Of a DNA stretch of 64,000 nucleotides, positions 43,796-52,728 are shown piece by piece. Every line of letters begins with the position of its first letter. Positions within the stretch are counted from its first letter, which is position 1. Below the pieces are notes generated by a model, which saw only the letters and a program-made list of their open reading frames with translations, had not been told where the DNA came from and did no database searches. The position numbers were made by a program, and so were the translations under genes. The DNA is from Campylobacter ureolyticus ACS-301-V-Sch3b (GTDB lineage: Bacteria; Campylobacterota; Campylobacteria; Campylobacterales; Campylobacteraceae), in the NCBI RefSeq assembly GCF_000413435.1, contig NZ_KE340326.1, positions 186,001-250,000 of the forward strand, in the 5' to 3' direction.

Positions 43796-44227
43796 ATGAA
43801 AAAAAAGCTAGTTATTTTTACTATTTTATTTACAGTTGTAGCTTTGTTTTTATTAACTTTTAATAAAAAAGAAAAAGATATAAAGACTGAATCTAACCTA
43901 GACTGCTATTTAAATATAGAAAATTGTGAAATTTCATATAAAGATAAGCAAGTTTTATTTTCATTTTCCAATAAACCAGTTCGTGCAATGATTCCAAATA
44001 CTTTAAAAATTTCAAATTTAGAAGGAAATTTTACAAATTTAAACGCCAAAATAAAAGGCGTAAATATGAATATGGGAACCATAAAAGCAAATTTTATAAA
44101 AAAAGATGAAATTTATGAAGGTGAGTTAATTTTTAGTTCATGCTATAAAGATATGCTTTATGAAATCTCATTTTTTGATGATAAAATACCTTTAAATTTA
44201 AAGGTTTTTGTAGTTATAACTCTTTAA
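43796..44227 (+). CDS. Single-helix anchored periplasmic protein, unknown function
   Basis: 143 residues, not recognised. One N-terminal membrane helix (about 6-22) tethers a small beta-rich periplasmic domain. The domain has two Cys near its start (LDCYLNIENCEI) and one near the end (SSCYKDM), plus a GVNMNMGTIKANF stretch. The NMNMG pattern recalls FixH/YtkA-type metal-handling domains, but the match is weak. It stands 12 bases before an MFS transporter gene and probably shares its transcript. Confidence 0.7.
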   Translation: MKKKLVIFTILFTVVALFLLTFNKKEKDIKTESNLDCYLNIENCEISYKDKQVLFSFSNKPVRAMIPNTLKISNLEGNFTNLNAKIKGVNMNMGTIKANFIKKDEIYEGELIFSSCYKDMLYEISFFDDKIPLNLKVFVVITL

Positions 44228-44239
44228 TAGATAAATAAA

Positions 44240-45397
44240 ATGGATAAAAAAATTTCAAAATTTATAAGTTTTACAATCCTAACACTATCTCTTACTACAG
44301 TTATGGCTGGTGCTGCGATAGCTCCGGCACTTGGGATGATAAGTGAGCATTTTAATCAAACTAGTAAAATTTTAGTATCACAAATAGTTTCAATTCATAG
44401 TATTTTTATTATTTTTAGTGCATTTTTATTTGGCTTTTTAACAAAATATTTAAATGCTAAAAATATCGCTATTTTGGGACTTTGTCTTTATATAATAGGT
44501 GGAGTTGGAGCATCATTTTTTGATAATATTTGGATAATTTTATTTTTAAGAGCAATTTTAGGAATTGGGGTTGGTTTCATTCAACCACTTACAAACGGAC
44601 TTATTGGTTTTTTATATGATGATAAAGACAAAGTAAAACTCCTAGGTTTATCATCAGCGATGTCAAGCCTTATGGGCTTAGTAGCAGCACCACTTTCAGC
44701 TTATCTTGCTGCAATTTCTTGGAATTATAGCTTTTATATCTATTTTTTAGGTGTTTTTGTTATGGTTTTTGCAGTTTTGTTTTTGCCAACCATTATGCTT
44801 AGACAAAATAAAAGTAAAACTACAAATTTAGAGGTCTTAAAACAAATCTATCCATTTTGTGTAGCTGTTTTTTTAGCTATGCTTACTTTTTATTCTTTTC
44901 CTACAAATTTTTCAATAAACATACTTGAAAAAGGTTTTGTAGAGCCAAAATATATTGGACTTCTTATGGGTCTTCAACATTTTTTTGTTATTTTAGTAGG
45001 AGTATTTTTTGCTAAAATATTAAAAACATTTAAGCATTATTGTAAGTTTATTTTTGGTGCACTTTTTGGAGCTGGATTTTTAATGCAATTTCTAGCATCA
45101 AATTTAAATTTTGTCTTTTTGGGGCTTTTTCTTGTTGGTCTTGGACATGGTTTTTTGATGCCATTTATAATGTCAAGAGTAAGCATTTATGTAAAAAAAG
45201 AAAATATGGCAATTGCAATGAGCTTAATGAGTATATTTTTATATTTGGGACAATTTGTAAATCCTTATTTGATTAAATTTATACTTATTTTATTTTCATC
45301 CAACTCTTCAAATTTAGCATTTTTAATGAGTTTTATTTTCAGTATAATTTTATTTTTATGGTTTTTTTATATAGATCGATTTTATTTTAAAAAATAA
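44240..45397 (+). CDS. Major facilitator superfamily transporter
   Basis: 385-residue inner-membrane transporter with about 12 helices. The loop 2-3 region (FGFLTKYLNAKNIAILG) and the helix 4-5 pattern with a GxxxGxxxP-like motif (MSSLMGLVAAPLSAYLAA) suggest a drug/H+ antiporter-type MFS. The substrate is unknown. It follows the unknown periplasmic protein by 12 bases. Confidence 0.88.
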   Translation: MDKKISKFISFTILTLSLTTVMAGAAIAPALGMISEHFNQTSKILVSQIVSIHSIFIIFSAFLFGFLTKYLNAKNIAILGLCLYIIGGVGASFFDNIWIILFLRAILGIGVGFIQPLTNGLIGFLYDDKDKVKLLGLSSAMSSLMGLVAAPLSAYLAAISWNYSFYIYFLGVFVMVFAVLFLPTIMLRQNKSKTTNLEVLKQIYPFCVAVFLAMLTFYSFPTNFSINILEKGFVEPKYIGLLMGLQHFFVILVGVFFAKILKTFKHYCKFIFGALFGAGFLMQFLASNLNFVFLGLFLVGLGHGFLMPFIMSRVSIYVKKENMAIAMSLMSIFLYLGQFVNPYLIKFILILFSSNSSNLAFLMSFIFSIILFLWFFYIDRFYFKK

Positions 45398-45429
45398 CCT
45401 TTTTTAGGCACAAAACTAAAAATTTGGTG

Positions 45430-45435
45430 TATAAT
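45430..45435 (+). promoter_or_regulatory. Predicted -10 box of the DUF2156 gene
   Basis: TATAAT in GTGTATAATCTC. The transcript would start near 45442, which rules out the upstream in-frame ATG at 45424 as start of the next gene. Confidence 0.6.
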
Positions 45436-45465
45436 CTCAAGATTATTTCATTAAAAGGAAAAGTT

Positions 45466-46455
45466 TTGGAATTTAAAGTAAATGGTGTTGATTTTCATAA
45501 ATTTACTATCGACACAAAACCTATTATGGAAAAGTATCTTCTTACTCTAGGTGAGGATTTAGAAGTTGATATAAGCGATTATACCTTTGCTGCAAATTAC
45601 ATTTGGTTGTCAAATGTAAGTGGATTTTACGCAATTATCGAAGATAGTTTTTGTCTTTTTGTAATGACTGGAACTGAGCTTAGTATGCTTTTACCACCAA
45701 TTGGAAAACTTAAAAAGCTTAAAAGTGCTATTTTAAAATGTTTTGAAATTATGAATCAAAACAACTCTTCTAAGTTTTTTTCTCATATTGACTATGTTGC
45801 TGAATGCGTGCTTGATAAATTTGCAAAATCCCTAGATAAAACAGCTGATATTTTTGATGTTTTTGAAGATTTTATTTTTGAAAAAAAACTTGCAGATTAT
45901 ATCTATAAAAGCGATGATTTGATAGAGCTAAAAGGAAACGCCTACCATACAAAACGAACTGAAATTAACAAATTTAAAAAAACATATCCAAATTTTGAAG
46001 TTTTTCCATTAAGCGTTGAAAAACATACAAACGATATTTTAAATCTTACAAATTTATGGGCACAAGAGCGTATAAAATATATGCCAAGCGTTTCAAATGG
46101 CGAGTTTATGGAAGGAATTTATCAAGAGCAAGCAGCAATAAAAAGAATGCTAAATCACTATAAAGAGCTTGAATTAATAGGTATAGTTTTGTATATTGAT
46201 GGCGTTTTAAAAGGCTTTACAGTTGGTGAAAAAATAAATGAAGGTGTTGCAAGCGTGATAATAGAAAAAACAGATTTTGAAGTTTTAGGTTGCGCGCAAT
46301 TTATATTTAGAGAGTTTTCTAAGGTTTTAAAAGAGCATTTTGAATGCGATCTTATAAATGTTGGGGATGATATGGGCTTTGAAAATCTTAAAAAAGTAAA
46401 GATGAGTTATCGCCCTCACAAACTCGAAATAAAATACTCAATTTATCAAAAATAA
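45466..46455 (+). CDS. DUF2156 (LPG synthetase C-terminal-like) protein
   Basis: 329-residue cytosolic protein of the DUF2156 family, the GNAT-like double acyltransferase domain also found in phosphatidylglycerol lysyltransferase. The soluble form has no known substrate. The pattern LIELKGNAYHTKRTEINKF in the middle and a C-terminal repeat ending FENLKKVKMSYRPHKL are typical. I use TTG 45466 as start: AAAAGG lies 8 bases upstream, and the in-frame ATG at 45424 lies upstream of the -10 box. rimI-like follows after one base. Confidence 0.82.
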   Translation: MEFKVNGVDFHKFTIDTKPIMEKYLLTLGEDLEVDISDYTFAANYIWLSNVSGFYAIIEDSFCLFVMTGTELSMLLPPIGKLKKLKSAILKCFEIMNQNNSSKFFSHIDYVAECVLDKFAKSLDKTADIFDVFEDFIFEKKLADYIYKSDDLIELKGNAYHTKRTEINKFKKTYPNFEVFPLSVEKHTNDILNLTNLWAQERIKYMPSVSNGEFMEGIYQEQAAIKRMLNHYKELELIGIVLYIDGVLKGFTVGEKINEGVASVIIEKTDFEVLGCAQFIFREFSKVLKEHFECDLINVGDDMGFENLKKVKMSYRPHKLEIKYSIYQK

Positions 46456-46456
46456 A

Positions 46457-46879
46457 ATGATAAGAAAAGCAACTAATAGCGATATAAAAGCACTTTTAGA
46501 GATAGAAAATGAAAGCTTTAATGAGTTTAAGCTAAGCAAATCTTCATTTTATTATCATATAAAAAGAAATTTTTTATATGTTTATGAGCTAGAAAGCGAT
46601 AAATCTATTTTAAAAAAAAGGGAAATTCTAGGATATTGTTTAGTATTTTCATATCTTAAAATTCCTAGAATTTACTCAATCGCAGTTAGTAAAAAAGCTA
46701 GAAATTTGGGTGTTGGTTCAGCTATGCTTGAGTTTTTAACTCTAAAGTTTAAAACTCTAAGACTTGAAGTAAGAAGTGATAATAAAGCTATACATTTATA
46801 TGAAAAATTTGGCTTTAAAAAGGTAAAAATTTTACCAAATTACTATGAAGATTGTGATGGGATTTTAATGATTAGATAA
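46457..46879 (+). CDS. rimI: GNAT N-acetyltransferase (RimI-like)
   Basis: 140-residue acetyltransferase. The acetyl-CoA motif A is visible as IAVSKKARNLGVGSAMLEFL (R/QxxGxG/A variant), followed by LEVRSDNKAIHLYEKFGFKKV and a C-terminal YYEDCDGILM, the usual RimI-type ending. RimI acetylates the N-terminus of ribosomal protein S18; whether this is the substrate here is unproven. It begins one base after the DUF2156 stop. Confidence 0.85.
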   Translation: MIRKATNSDIKALLEIENESFNEFKLSKSSFYYHIKRNFLYVYELESDKSILKKREILGYCLVFSYLKIPRIYSIAVSKKARNLGVGSAMLEFLTLKFKTLRLEVRSDNKAIHLYEKFGFKKVKILPNYYEDCDGILMIR

Positions 46880-46885
46880 AATCCC
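46859..46885. terminator. Convergent hairpin at the rimI stop codon
   Basis: A 9-bp perfect inverted repeat (46859-46867 and 46877-46885) spans the rimI stop codon and ends 8 bases before the stop of the facing lipoprotein gene. It probably acts in both directions. Confidence 0.5.
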
Positions 46886-46892
46886 AAATATT

Positions 46893-47456
46893 TTAATTCA
46901 AAAATTTCAAATAATTTAAAATTTGATTAGAAATTTTAGTATTTAAAATTTCCATCATTGTGTTAGTACTATTTGTGTTTTTATCGCTTTGAAAGTATAA
47001 ATTTGTCTCATAAATCTCACCATCAATATTTATTTGAAGTGAAATTTCTGCATCATAAACATAGCTATTAGTAACTGATGAGTAATAGTCATCTAAGGCA
47101 TCCAATCTATTGTATCCAAAATATCTAAAATTTATACCACTTACAACAAATGGATCAATATCTTTTATATAATTTCGTCTGAAAAAGTTTAAATTTCCTC
47201 TGATTTTGGTGGAAGCCTCACTTTTATCGCTGACTATCTCATAGCCATTTTTAGCTAAATTTAGTGAAACGGCCTGTGTTAGATTGCTATCTACACTACT
47301 TGTATTTGTAAAATTAACATAAGCCGAGTTGTTATTAGGAGCATTTTTTATAAAAATTGGTTTTGAACTTTTTACAACACTTCTATCGGTATAGGTTTTA
47401 CCAGCACAACCAAAAAATAAAATAATGCTAAAAAATAAAATTATATATTTTTTCAT
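46893..47456 (-). CDS. TraT-like lipoprotein, copy 2
   Basis: 187-residue lipoprotein. A signal peptide ends in the lipobox FFGC (Cys17). The body follows the TraT/complement-resistance pattern: IFIKNAPNNNSAYVNFTNTSS, then SLNLAKNGYEIVSDKSEAS, then a late strand-rich part and a C-terminal helix ISNQILNYL. F-plasmid TraT is an outer-membrane protein for surface exclusion and serum resistance. This one lacks TraT's long glycine-rich central part, so the function is inferred only at family level. It overlaps the upstream paralogue by 4 bases. Confidence 0.7.
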   Translation of the reverse strand: MKKYIILFFSIILFFGCAGKTYTDRSVVKSSKPIFIKNAPNNNSAYVNFTNTSSVDSNLTQAVSLNLAKNGYEIVSDKSEASTKIRGNLNFFRRNYIKDIDPFVVSGINFRYFGYNRLDALDDYYSSVTNSYVYDAEISLQINIDGEIYETNLYFQSDKNTNSTNTMMEILNTKISNQILNYLKFLN

Positions 47457-48013
47457 AAGTTTAAATACCTTAAAATTTGATTTGAGACTTTTTCTTCAAG
47501 CTCATTTAAAGCAATTTCAAAAGAACTACCCTCTTTGCTTTGATAATTAAAAAGTGTTTGATAAGTTTTTATATCTTTTAAGCTTTTTACTTTTGCAAAA
47601 AAAGAAACTTGAGCCTCATAAGCAGCACTATCAAAAATATTAGCACTTGTTCCAAAACCAATACCAAAATTTGAAAAACCACTACCTAAACCAACACCAA
47701 CTCTTGGAGATGAGCCACTTGATACATTTATTTTTTTAAAGTAGTCTAAATTAATCTTTATAATAGTATCTGCAAGATTTTCATTATCTATTACGCTATA
47801 ACCATTTTGCGATAAACTTAAAGCTAGTTTTTTATCTAAATTACTACTAGTTTGGCTTGTGTTTGTAAATTTAATACAAACTTTTTGGCTTTTTGGCTTT
47901 TCATCTATAAAAACAGGCTCACTCTGACTCAAAATACCAGCATTTTGAGCTTTATTAGCAGCACAACCAATAAATAAAAATGACATTAAAAACAATATAA
48001 TATATTTTTTCAT
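47453..48013 (-). CDS. TraT-like lipoprotein, copy 1
   Basis: 186-residue lipoprotein with lipobox FIGC (Cys17). It has the same domain order as its downstream paralogue and is closer to TraT: VFIDEKPKSQKVCIKFTNTS, LALSLSQNGYSVIDNENLADTIIKINL, then a glycine-rich stretch RVGVGLGSGFSNFGIGFGTS that resembles TraT's central hydrophobic region. The C-terminus is VSNQILRYL. The tandem pair arose by duplication. Outer-membrane placement and a role in serum resistance are inferences. Confidence 0.75.
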   Translation of the reverse strand: MKKYIILFLMSFLFIGCAANKAQNAGILSQSEPVFIDEKPKSQKVCIKFTNTSQTSSNLDKKLALSLSQNGYSVIDNENLADTIIKINLDYFKKINVSSGSSPRVGVGLGSGFSNFGIGFGTSANIFDSAAYEAQVSFFAKVKSLKDIKTYQTLFNYQSKEGSSFEIALNELEEKVSNQILRYLNL

Positions 48014-48088
48014 CTTTTTATCCTTTTGTTATTTTAGATGAATTTTAGCATAAGTTATGAAATTTAAAGATATATTATTAGATAAATT

Positions 48089-48120
48089 AAAGTTTTGGAA
48101 ACTTTCGTCTCCAAAACTTT
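48089..48120 (-). terminator. Terminator after fdhB
   Basis: An 11-bp perfect stem (48089-48099 and 48110-48120, 10-base loop) begins 4 bases after the fdhB stop on the minus strand and continues into an A/T-rich run. It ends the formate dehydrogenase operon without an fdhC gene. Confidence 0.8.
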
Positions 48121-48124
48121 TTAA

Positions 48125-48685
48125 TTAGTATTTTGTAGCTGCGTTTCTTAAAGTAATTCTAGTTCTATAAATATTAGAAACCTCAGTCGCATCACCAACC
48201 AACAAAGCATTTGTTGAACAGATAGCCGCACACATAGGTATCTTACCCTCGGCTATGCGGTTTTGTCCATAAAGCTCTCTTTCTTCGTGTGAGTTAGTCT
48301 CTTCAGGTCCACCTGCACACATTGTACATTTATCCATTTCACCTTTTATGCCAAAAGCTCCATCTCTTGGGAATTGTGGCGCACCAAATGGACATGCATA
48401 AAGACAATATCCGCAACCTATACAGGTCTTTTTATCGTGTAAAACAACGCCATCTTCTCTAACATAAAAACATTGAACTGGACAAACTTGCGCACAAGGT
48501 GCATCCGTGCAATGCTGACAAGCTATAGTTGTAGCTATTTCTTTTCCAGGAACGCCCTCGTTTAAAAGCACAACTTTTCGTCTATTTATACCAATTGGCA
48601 CTTCATGAGCTGAAGAGCAAGCTACTTGACAACCATAGCAACCTATACATCTATCATTATCCACATAAAATTTTAATCTTGCCAT
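48125..48685 (-). CDS. fdhB: Formate dehydrogenase iron-sulfur subunit
   Basis: Electron-transfer subunit that carries electrons from FdhA towards the quinone-linked membrane subunit. 186 residues with four [4Fe-4S] clusters: CIGCYGCQVAC, CQHCTDAPCAQVC, CIGCGYCLYAC and CTMCAGG with a later CAAIC. No membrane segment is present, as in epsilonproteobacterial FdhB. The start is ATG 48685 after AAGGAG; the longer frame to 48757 overlaps fdhA and lacks a site. It follows fdhA by 10 bases and a terminator follows it. Confidence 0.95.
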   Translation of the reverse strand: MARLKFYVDNDRCIGCYGCQVACSSAHEVPIGINRRKVVLLNEGVPGKEIATTIACQHCTDAPCAQVCPVQCFYVREDGVVLHDKKTCIGCGYCLYACPFGAPQFPRDGAFGIKGEMDKCTMCAGGPEETNSHEERELYGQNRIAEGKIPMCAAICSTNALLVGDATEVSNIYRTRITLRNAATKY

Positions 48686-48695
48686 AACGCTCTCC

Positions 48696-51620
48696 TTATG
48701 CCTTTTCCAATCTACACAAACCTGCATTAAACTCTGAAATTTGAGTAACAGGGTCAAAACCGTAGTTTGTTATTGTATTTGAACTCTCACCTATTGTATA
48801 AGGTTTAGTTCCCTCAGGATATCTGTGACTTAAATCAACTCCTTGCATAATTCCAGCAAAGTGATATGGTAAGCAGATATTATTTGGTGTTACTGAATAA
48901 GAATAGTAACATTTAACTTTTATCTTAGTTCCTTGCGGAGCGTGTATCCACATCATATCTCTATCTTTTATGCCGTATTTTGCAGCTAGACTTGGATGAA
49001 CATGAGCAAACATTTCAGGTGTTATGGATGCAAGGTATTTAGAAGTTCTTTCTATCATTCCAGCTCCACTTAAATTTACAAACCTAAGTGAACTCATAAC
49101 AGTTGGAAACTCTTTACTCCAATCTTTTTCTTGTTGCTCGCTTATAAACTTACTTGCAACACGGAAATTTTTGGCTTGATCTTCAAAAGTTGGGTATTTT
49201 TGAACTAAATCCCATCTTGGCGAGTGGATCGGCTCTCTATGTTTTGGAATCGGATCTAAAAACTCCCAAACAACAGCTCTTGCTCTTGCATTTCCACATG
49301 GACAAACTCCAGCTTCTCTACATTTTTGAGCAATAATTCCACTATAATCATCACTCCAGCTAGGCCCCATCTTTCTTTTTTCATCTTCTGTTAGCGTAAT
49401 ACCTAAAACTTTTTCAATGTTTTCTTTTGTAATTTGTGGATATCCGCCTTTTACTTTTGAACCAGGTAAAGTTATGCTCTCATCAGCTAGTTGATTTACC
49501 CCATTGTGCTCTAGTCCAAATCTATTTCTAAAGCCCATACCGCCCTCTGCATAAGGTTTAGAAACATCATAAAGTATCGGAGTTCCTGGATGCTTTTCAT
49601 CCCAACATGGCCATGGAAGTCCGTAGTATTCACCCTCAACTGGACCTCTTCCCATTTGTGTATCGGGATCAAAGTTGTGCCAATTTTCTTGGTGTTTTCT
49701 AAGTCTTGCGGCAGTTCTTCCATTATTTCCTATGCTTTGAGTATTTCTTGCTATCTCATCAGTTGCATCATCAGGCCATTTGAAGTCATCTTTAACTTGT
49801 TTTATTTCACCATCAACAATACCCATCTTCATTCCACGCACATACTCATCATAAAAACCAAATTTTTTAGCAAATAAAAACATAACTTCTTGATCTTCTT
49901 TGCTTTCATAAATAGGTTTTATAATCTGAGTTCTCCACTGAGCGGCTCTATTTGTAGCTGTTACATAGCCCTCGCTTTCAAACTGAGTTGCAACAGGCAA
50001 GACATAAATTCCATCAGGTCTATCGCTAAGGATTGCAACCTCATTTAAAAATGGCTCTGCGACAACTAACATATCTAGCTTATCAAGTGCTTGTTGGATT
50101 TTGGTAGTGTGTGCCATAGAGGTAATGCCCGTTCCTTGCACCCAAAGAACTCTTAAATTTCCACTTGAGTATGTTTTTTCCTCTTTTAAGACACCTTGCC
50201 ACCATTTTGCAAGTGAATATCCCTTTTCATTTCGCCAATTTCTATCTTCAGGATTTGCAGAATCGTGGTAAAAATACTCTTTAAAATTTGTTCCTTTAAC
50301 TGGCTCACCCAACTTCTCTCGTGGCTCTTTGGTTGAGACAGCAAATCTTTTTACAAACTCATCAAAATCAACTCCCCAGCCTTTACAGTGATGTTTCCAT
50401 GCACCATCGCCTAAGCCATAATATCCTGATGTGCTATCAGCCAAACAGTTCATATCAGTAGCGCCTTGAACGTTATCGTGACCTCTAAGGATGTTTGTTC
50501 CGCCACCTTCTTTTCCCATATTTCCCAATACTAGTTGAAGTATTGATAAAATTCTTGTATTTGAGTGACCAACTGAATGTTGAGTGATACCAAGCGCCCA
50601 AAACAAAGTTGCAGGTTTTGTAGCAGCAAACATTCTTGTAAATTGGATTAACTCTTCAGTTTTACAGCCTGTTACATTTGCGACCTCTTCAGGAGTCCAA
50701 TGTTTTGCTTCTTCTTTTATCTCTTCAACGCCATAAGTTCTAGTTCTAATGACCTCTTTATCTTCCCAACCATTTTTAAAGATAAGATGAAGCATTCCAT
50801 AAATAAATGCTATATCGGTTCCAGGTCTTATTCTAATAAACATATCAGCTTTTGCAGCTGTTCTTGTATAAACAGGATCTACCACAACTAAAGTTGCGTT
50901 ATTTCTATCTTTGGCTTGAATAATGTGTTTCATCGCACCAACTGGGTTTGCAACTGCTGGATTTGCTCCAATTACTAACATCATTTTAGCATTTTTAGCA
51001 ACATCTCCAACATGATTTGTCATAGCGCCATAACCCCAAGTATTCGCCACACCGGCGACTGTTGCACTATGTCAAATTCTAGCAACGTGATCTATGTTGT
51101 TTGTTCCCCAAAATGCTGCAAATTTTCTAAAATAAAATGCCTGTTCGTTTGAAAACTTAGCCGAACCTAAAAACTCAACTGAGTCAGGTCCATCTTCCTC
51201 ACGAATCTTCATCATTTTATCGCCGATTTCATTTACAGCGGTTTCCCAGCTAATCCTCTCCCACTTGCCATTTACTTTTTTAAGTGGATATTTTAGTCTC
51301 ATTTTAGACTTTGTTAAATCAATTTGATCAATTCCTTTTGAGCAATGACTTCCTTGACTTATTGGATGATCAATCGCCATATCTTGTCTTATCCAAGTAT
51401 TTGATGCCTCATCCACCTCAGCAACAACTCCACATCCAGCTGAACAAATAGAACAAATTGTCTTTTTCATAACAGAGTTTGGAAATGGATTTTTAATCTC
51501 TTCAGAAGTTGCTTTTCTTAGTGTTTCATTTTTCCCAAAAGCACTCGTTGTTCCCATGGTTCCTGCACCAAGAGCTGCGAGCTTTAAAAAACTTCTTCTT
51601 CCTATATTTGTCTGACTCAT
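48696..51620 (-). CDS. fdhA: Formate dehydrogenase catalytic subunit, selenocysteine-containing
   Basis: Periplasmic molybdenum/tungsten bis-MGD enzyme oxidising formate to CO2. A Tat signal (RRSFLK at residues 8-13) is followed by the [4Fe-4S] motif CSICSAGC with CSKG. The frame runs through a TGA at 51072-51074, codon 183, in the context HVARI-U-HSATVAG, exactly where formate dehydrogenases carry the Mo-binding Sec or Cys. A SECIS-like hairpin follows. The full product is 974 residues, with MopB and C-terminal MGD domains to HVHPSLAAKYGI and beyond. A conventional gene finder splits it into two ORFs. It lies between a small Tat protein gene and fdhB. Confidence 0.97.
51044..51058 (-). promoter_or_regulatory. 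SECIS-like hairpin after the fdhA UGA codon
   Basis: In the mRNA the UGA is followed after 13 bases by a perfect 5-bp stem UCGCC/GGCGA with a GGUGU loop containing a G-U pair of bases. Bacterial SECIS elements have a short apical stem-loop about this far from the UGA with an exposed GU bound by SelB. Sequence and spacing fit. The lower stem is irregular. Confidence 0.75.
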
Positions 51621-51630
51621 GTTTTATCCT

Positions 51631-51858
51631 TTAATGAGCAATTCTATAGTATTGTTCCCATAAGTTATTTTTCTTATAAAGAACCTCTTTTTTGACAGCT
51701 TTACCACAAACCACGCCACTACTTGCATTTGTGGCACAATCATCTGATAAAGTCGTCGCACAATTTTTTAATCCCTCATTTGCAATCGCTGCTGTAGCGC
51801 CTGCAACTGCACCGATTTTTAGAGATTTTCTTAAAAAATCCCTACGATTTTCAGTCAT
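51631..51858 (-). CDS. Small Tat-exported formate dehydrogenase-associated protein
   Basis: 75-residue protein with a Tat signal (RRDFLRKSL near residue 5, then a hydrophobic stretch). A short mature part with three Cys (NCATTLSDDCATN, VVCGKAV) follows, then a C-terminal basic tail. Small Tat proteins of this kind precede fdhA in Campylobacter (counterpart of Cj1513c as I remember it) and may assist FdhA assembly or maturation. The start is ATG 51858, six bases after AAGGAGG; the frame upstream has no site. It lies 10 bases before fdhA. Confidence 0.8.
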   Translation of the reverse strand: MTENRRDFLRKSLKIGAVAGATAAIANEGLKNCATTLSDDCATNASSGVVCGKAVKKEVLYKKNNLWEQYYRIAH

Positions 51859-52044
51859 AATCATCCTCCTTGCATGAAATTTTGATTTAACCAAATAAAG
51901 ATATATGCTAAATTTGCATAATTTTAGGCAAAATACCTTATAACTACACTATATAGCACTATCAACTATATGATATTTTAGCAGATTTATAATTAAAAAT
52001 ATATTTCAATTATGCATTAAATAAATTTATTAAGTTTAATTTTA

Positions 52045-52728
52045 TTATTCATCCCAGTCAAATTTTTCTTTTGTAGTTTTTAAATTTGATAAATATGGCT
52101 GTTTTTCTATCATTTCTTTTGCTACACTTGGTTTTATTTTTGGCTTTTCAACAGCTAAAATAGATCTTTCAAGCTCAAAAAAACTCTGCATTAAATTCGC
52201 CAAATGTAAGTAAAAATCAGCCTCTTTACTACCTTTTATAAAATCTATAAACTCATCTATAAACTCATTTATCACATTTACAAAAAGCTCTGTACTTAAA
52301 AATGCGTTTGAATTTATTTCATCTTTTAAAAGTGATGACATTAGATAAAAAATAAATCCGATAAAATCCTCACTATCTTTGCAAAGCTCACTATTTTTTC
52401 TAAATTTACTCTTTCGCAAAGTATCTAAAACTAGCTTTTTAGCAAGCCCCTCGTCTCGCCCTTCTTTGTAAAATGACGCAGTTAGTGGGATATTTGAGTA
52501 AGAATAATCATATAAAAGCCTATTTTGTTCAGCTCTAAACTCATCAAAACTAAACTTGCTAAGAGCTTTAAAATCATCTAAATTTTCATTAGCAATTGGG
52601 GAATTTTTTAAATAATCAAGCTGTTTTTTCCAAAGGTTAAATTTTTCATCTTTTTCACTGAAAAAAAATGGTATTGCAAAAAATTCATAATAATAGCTTC
52701 TGCCTAAAGTCATATTTTTATCTTTCAT
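52045..52728 (-). CDS. TorD-like chaperone for formate dehydrogenase
   Basis: 227-residue cytosolic protein of the TorD/DmsD chaperone family, counterpart of Cj1514c. It is all-helical by pattern, with RSYYYEFFAIPFFF at the start, the DRTF-equivalent region around LSKFSFDEFRAEQ and a helix-rich C-terminus. Such chaperones bind the Tat signal of molybdoenzymes until the cofactor is inserted; here the client is presumably FdhA. It overlaps the polyferredoxin gene by 4 bases. Confidence 0.82.
   Translation of the reverse strand: MKDKNMTLGRSYYYEFFAIPFFFSEKDEKFNLWKKQLDYLKNSPIANENLDDFKALSKFSFDEFRAEQNRLLYDYSYSNIPLTASFYKEGRDEGLAKKLVLDTLRKSKFRKNSELCKDSEDFIGFIFYLMSSLLKDEINSNAFLSTELFVNVINEFIDEFIDFIKGSKEADFYLHLANLMQSFFELERSILAVEKPKIKPSVAKEMIEKQPYLSNLKTTKEKFDWDE

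Noticed and set aside
45424-45465. Longer start for the DUF2156 protein at ATG 45424
   Set aside because: It lies upstream of a perfect -10 box and lacks a ribosome site; TTG 45466 has AAAAGG upstream.
51050-51074. Frameshift or nonsense mutation splitting fdhA
   Set aside because: The break is a single in-frame TGA at the conserved Sec position with a SECIS-like hairpin, and selA/selB are present, so it is a selenocysteine codon.
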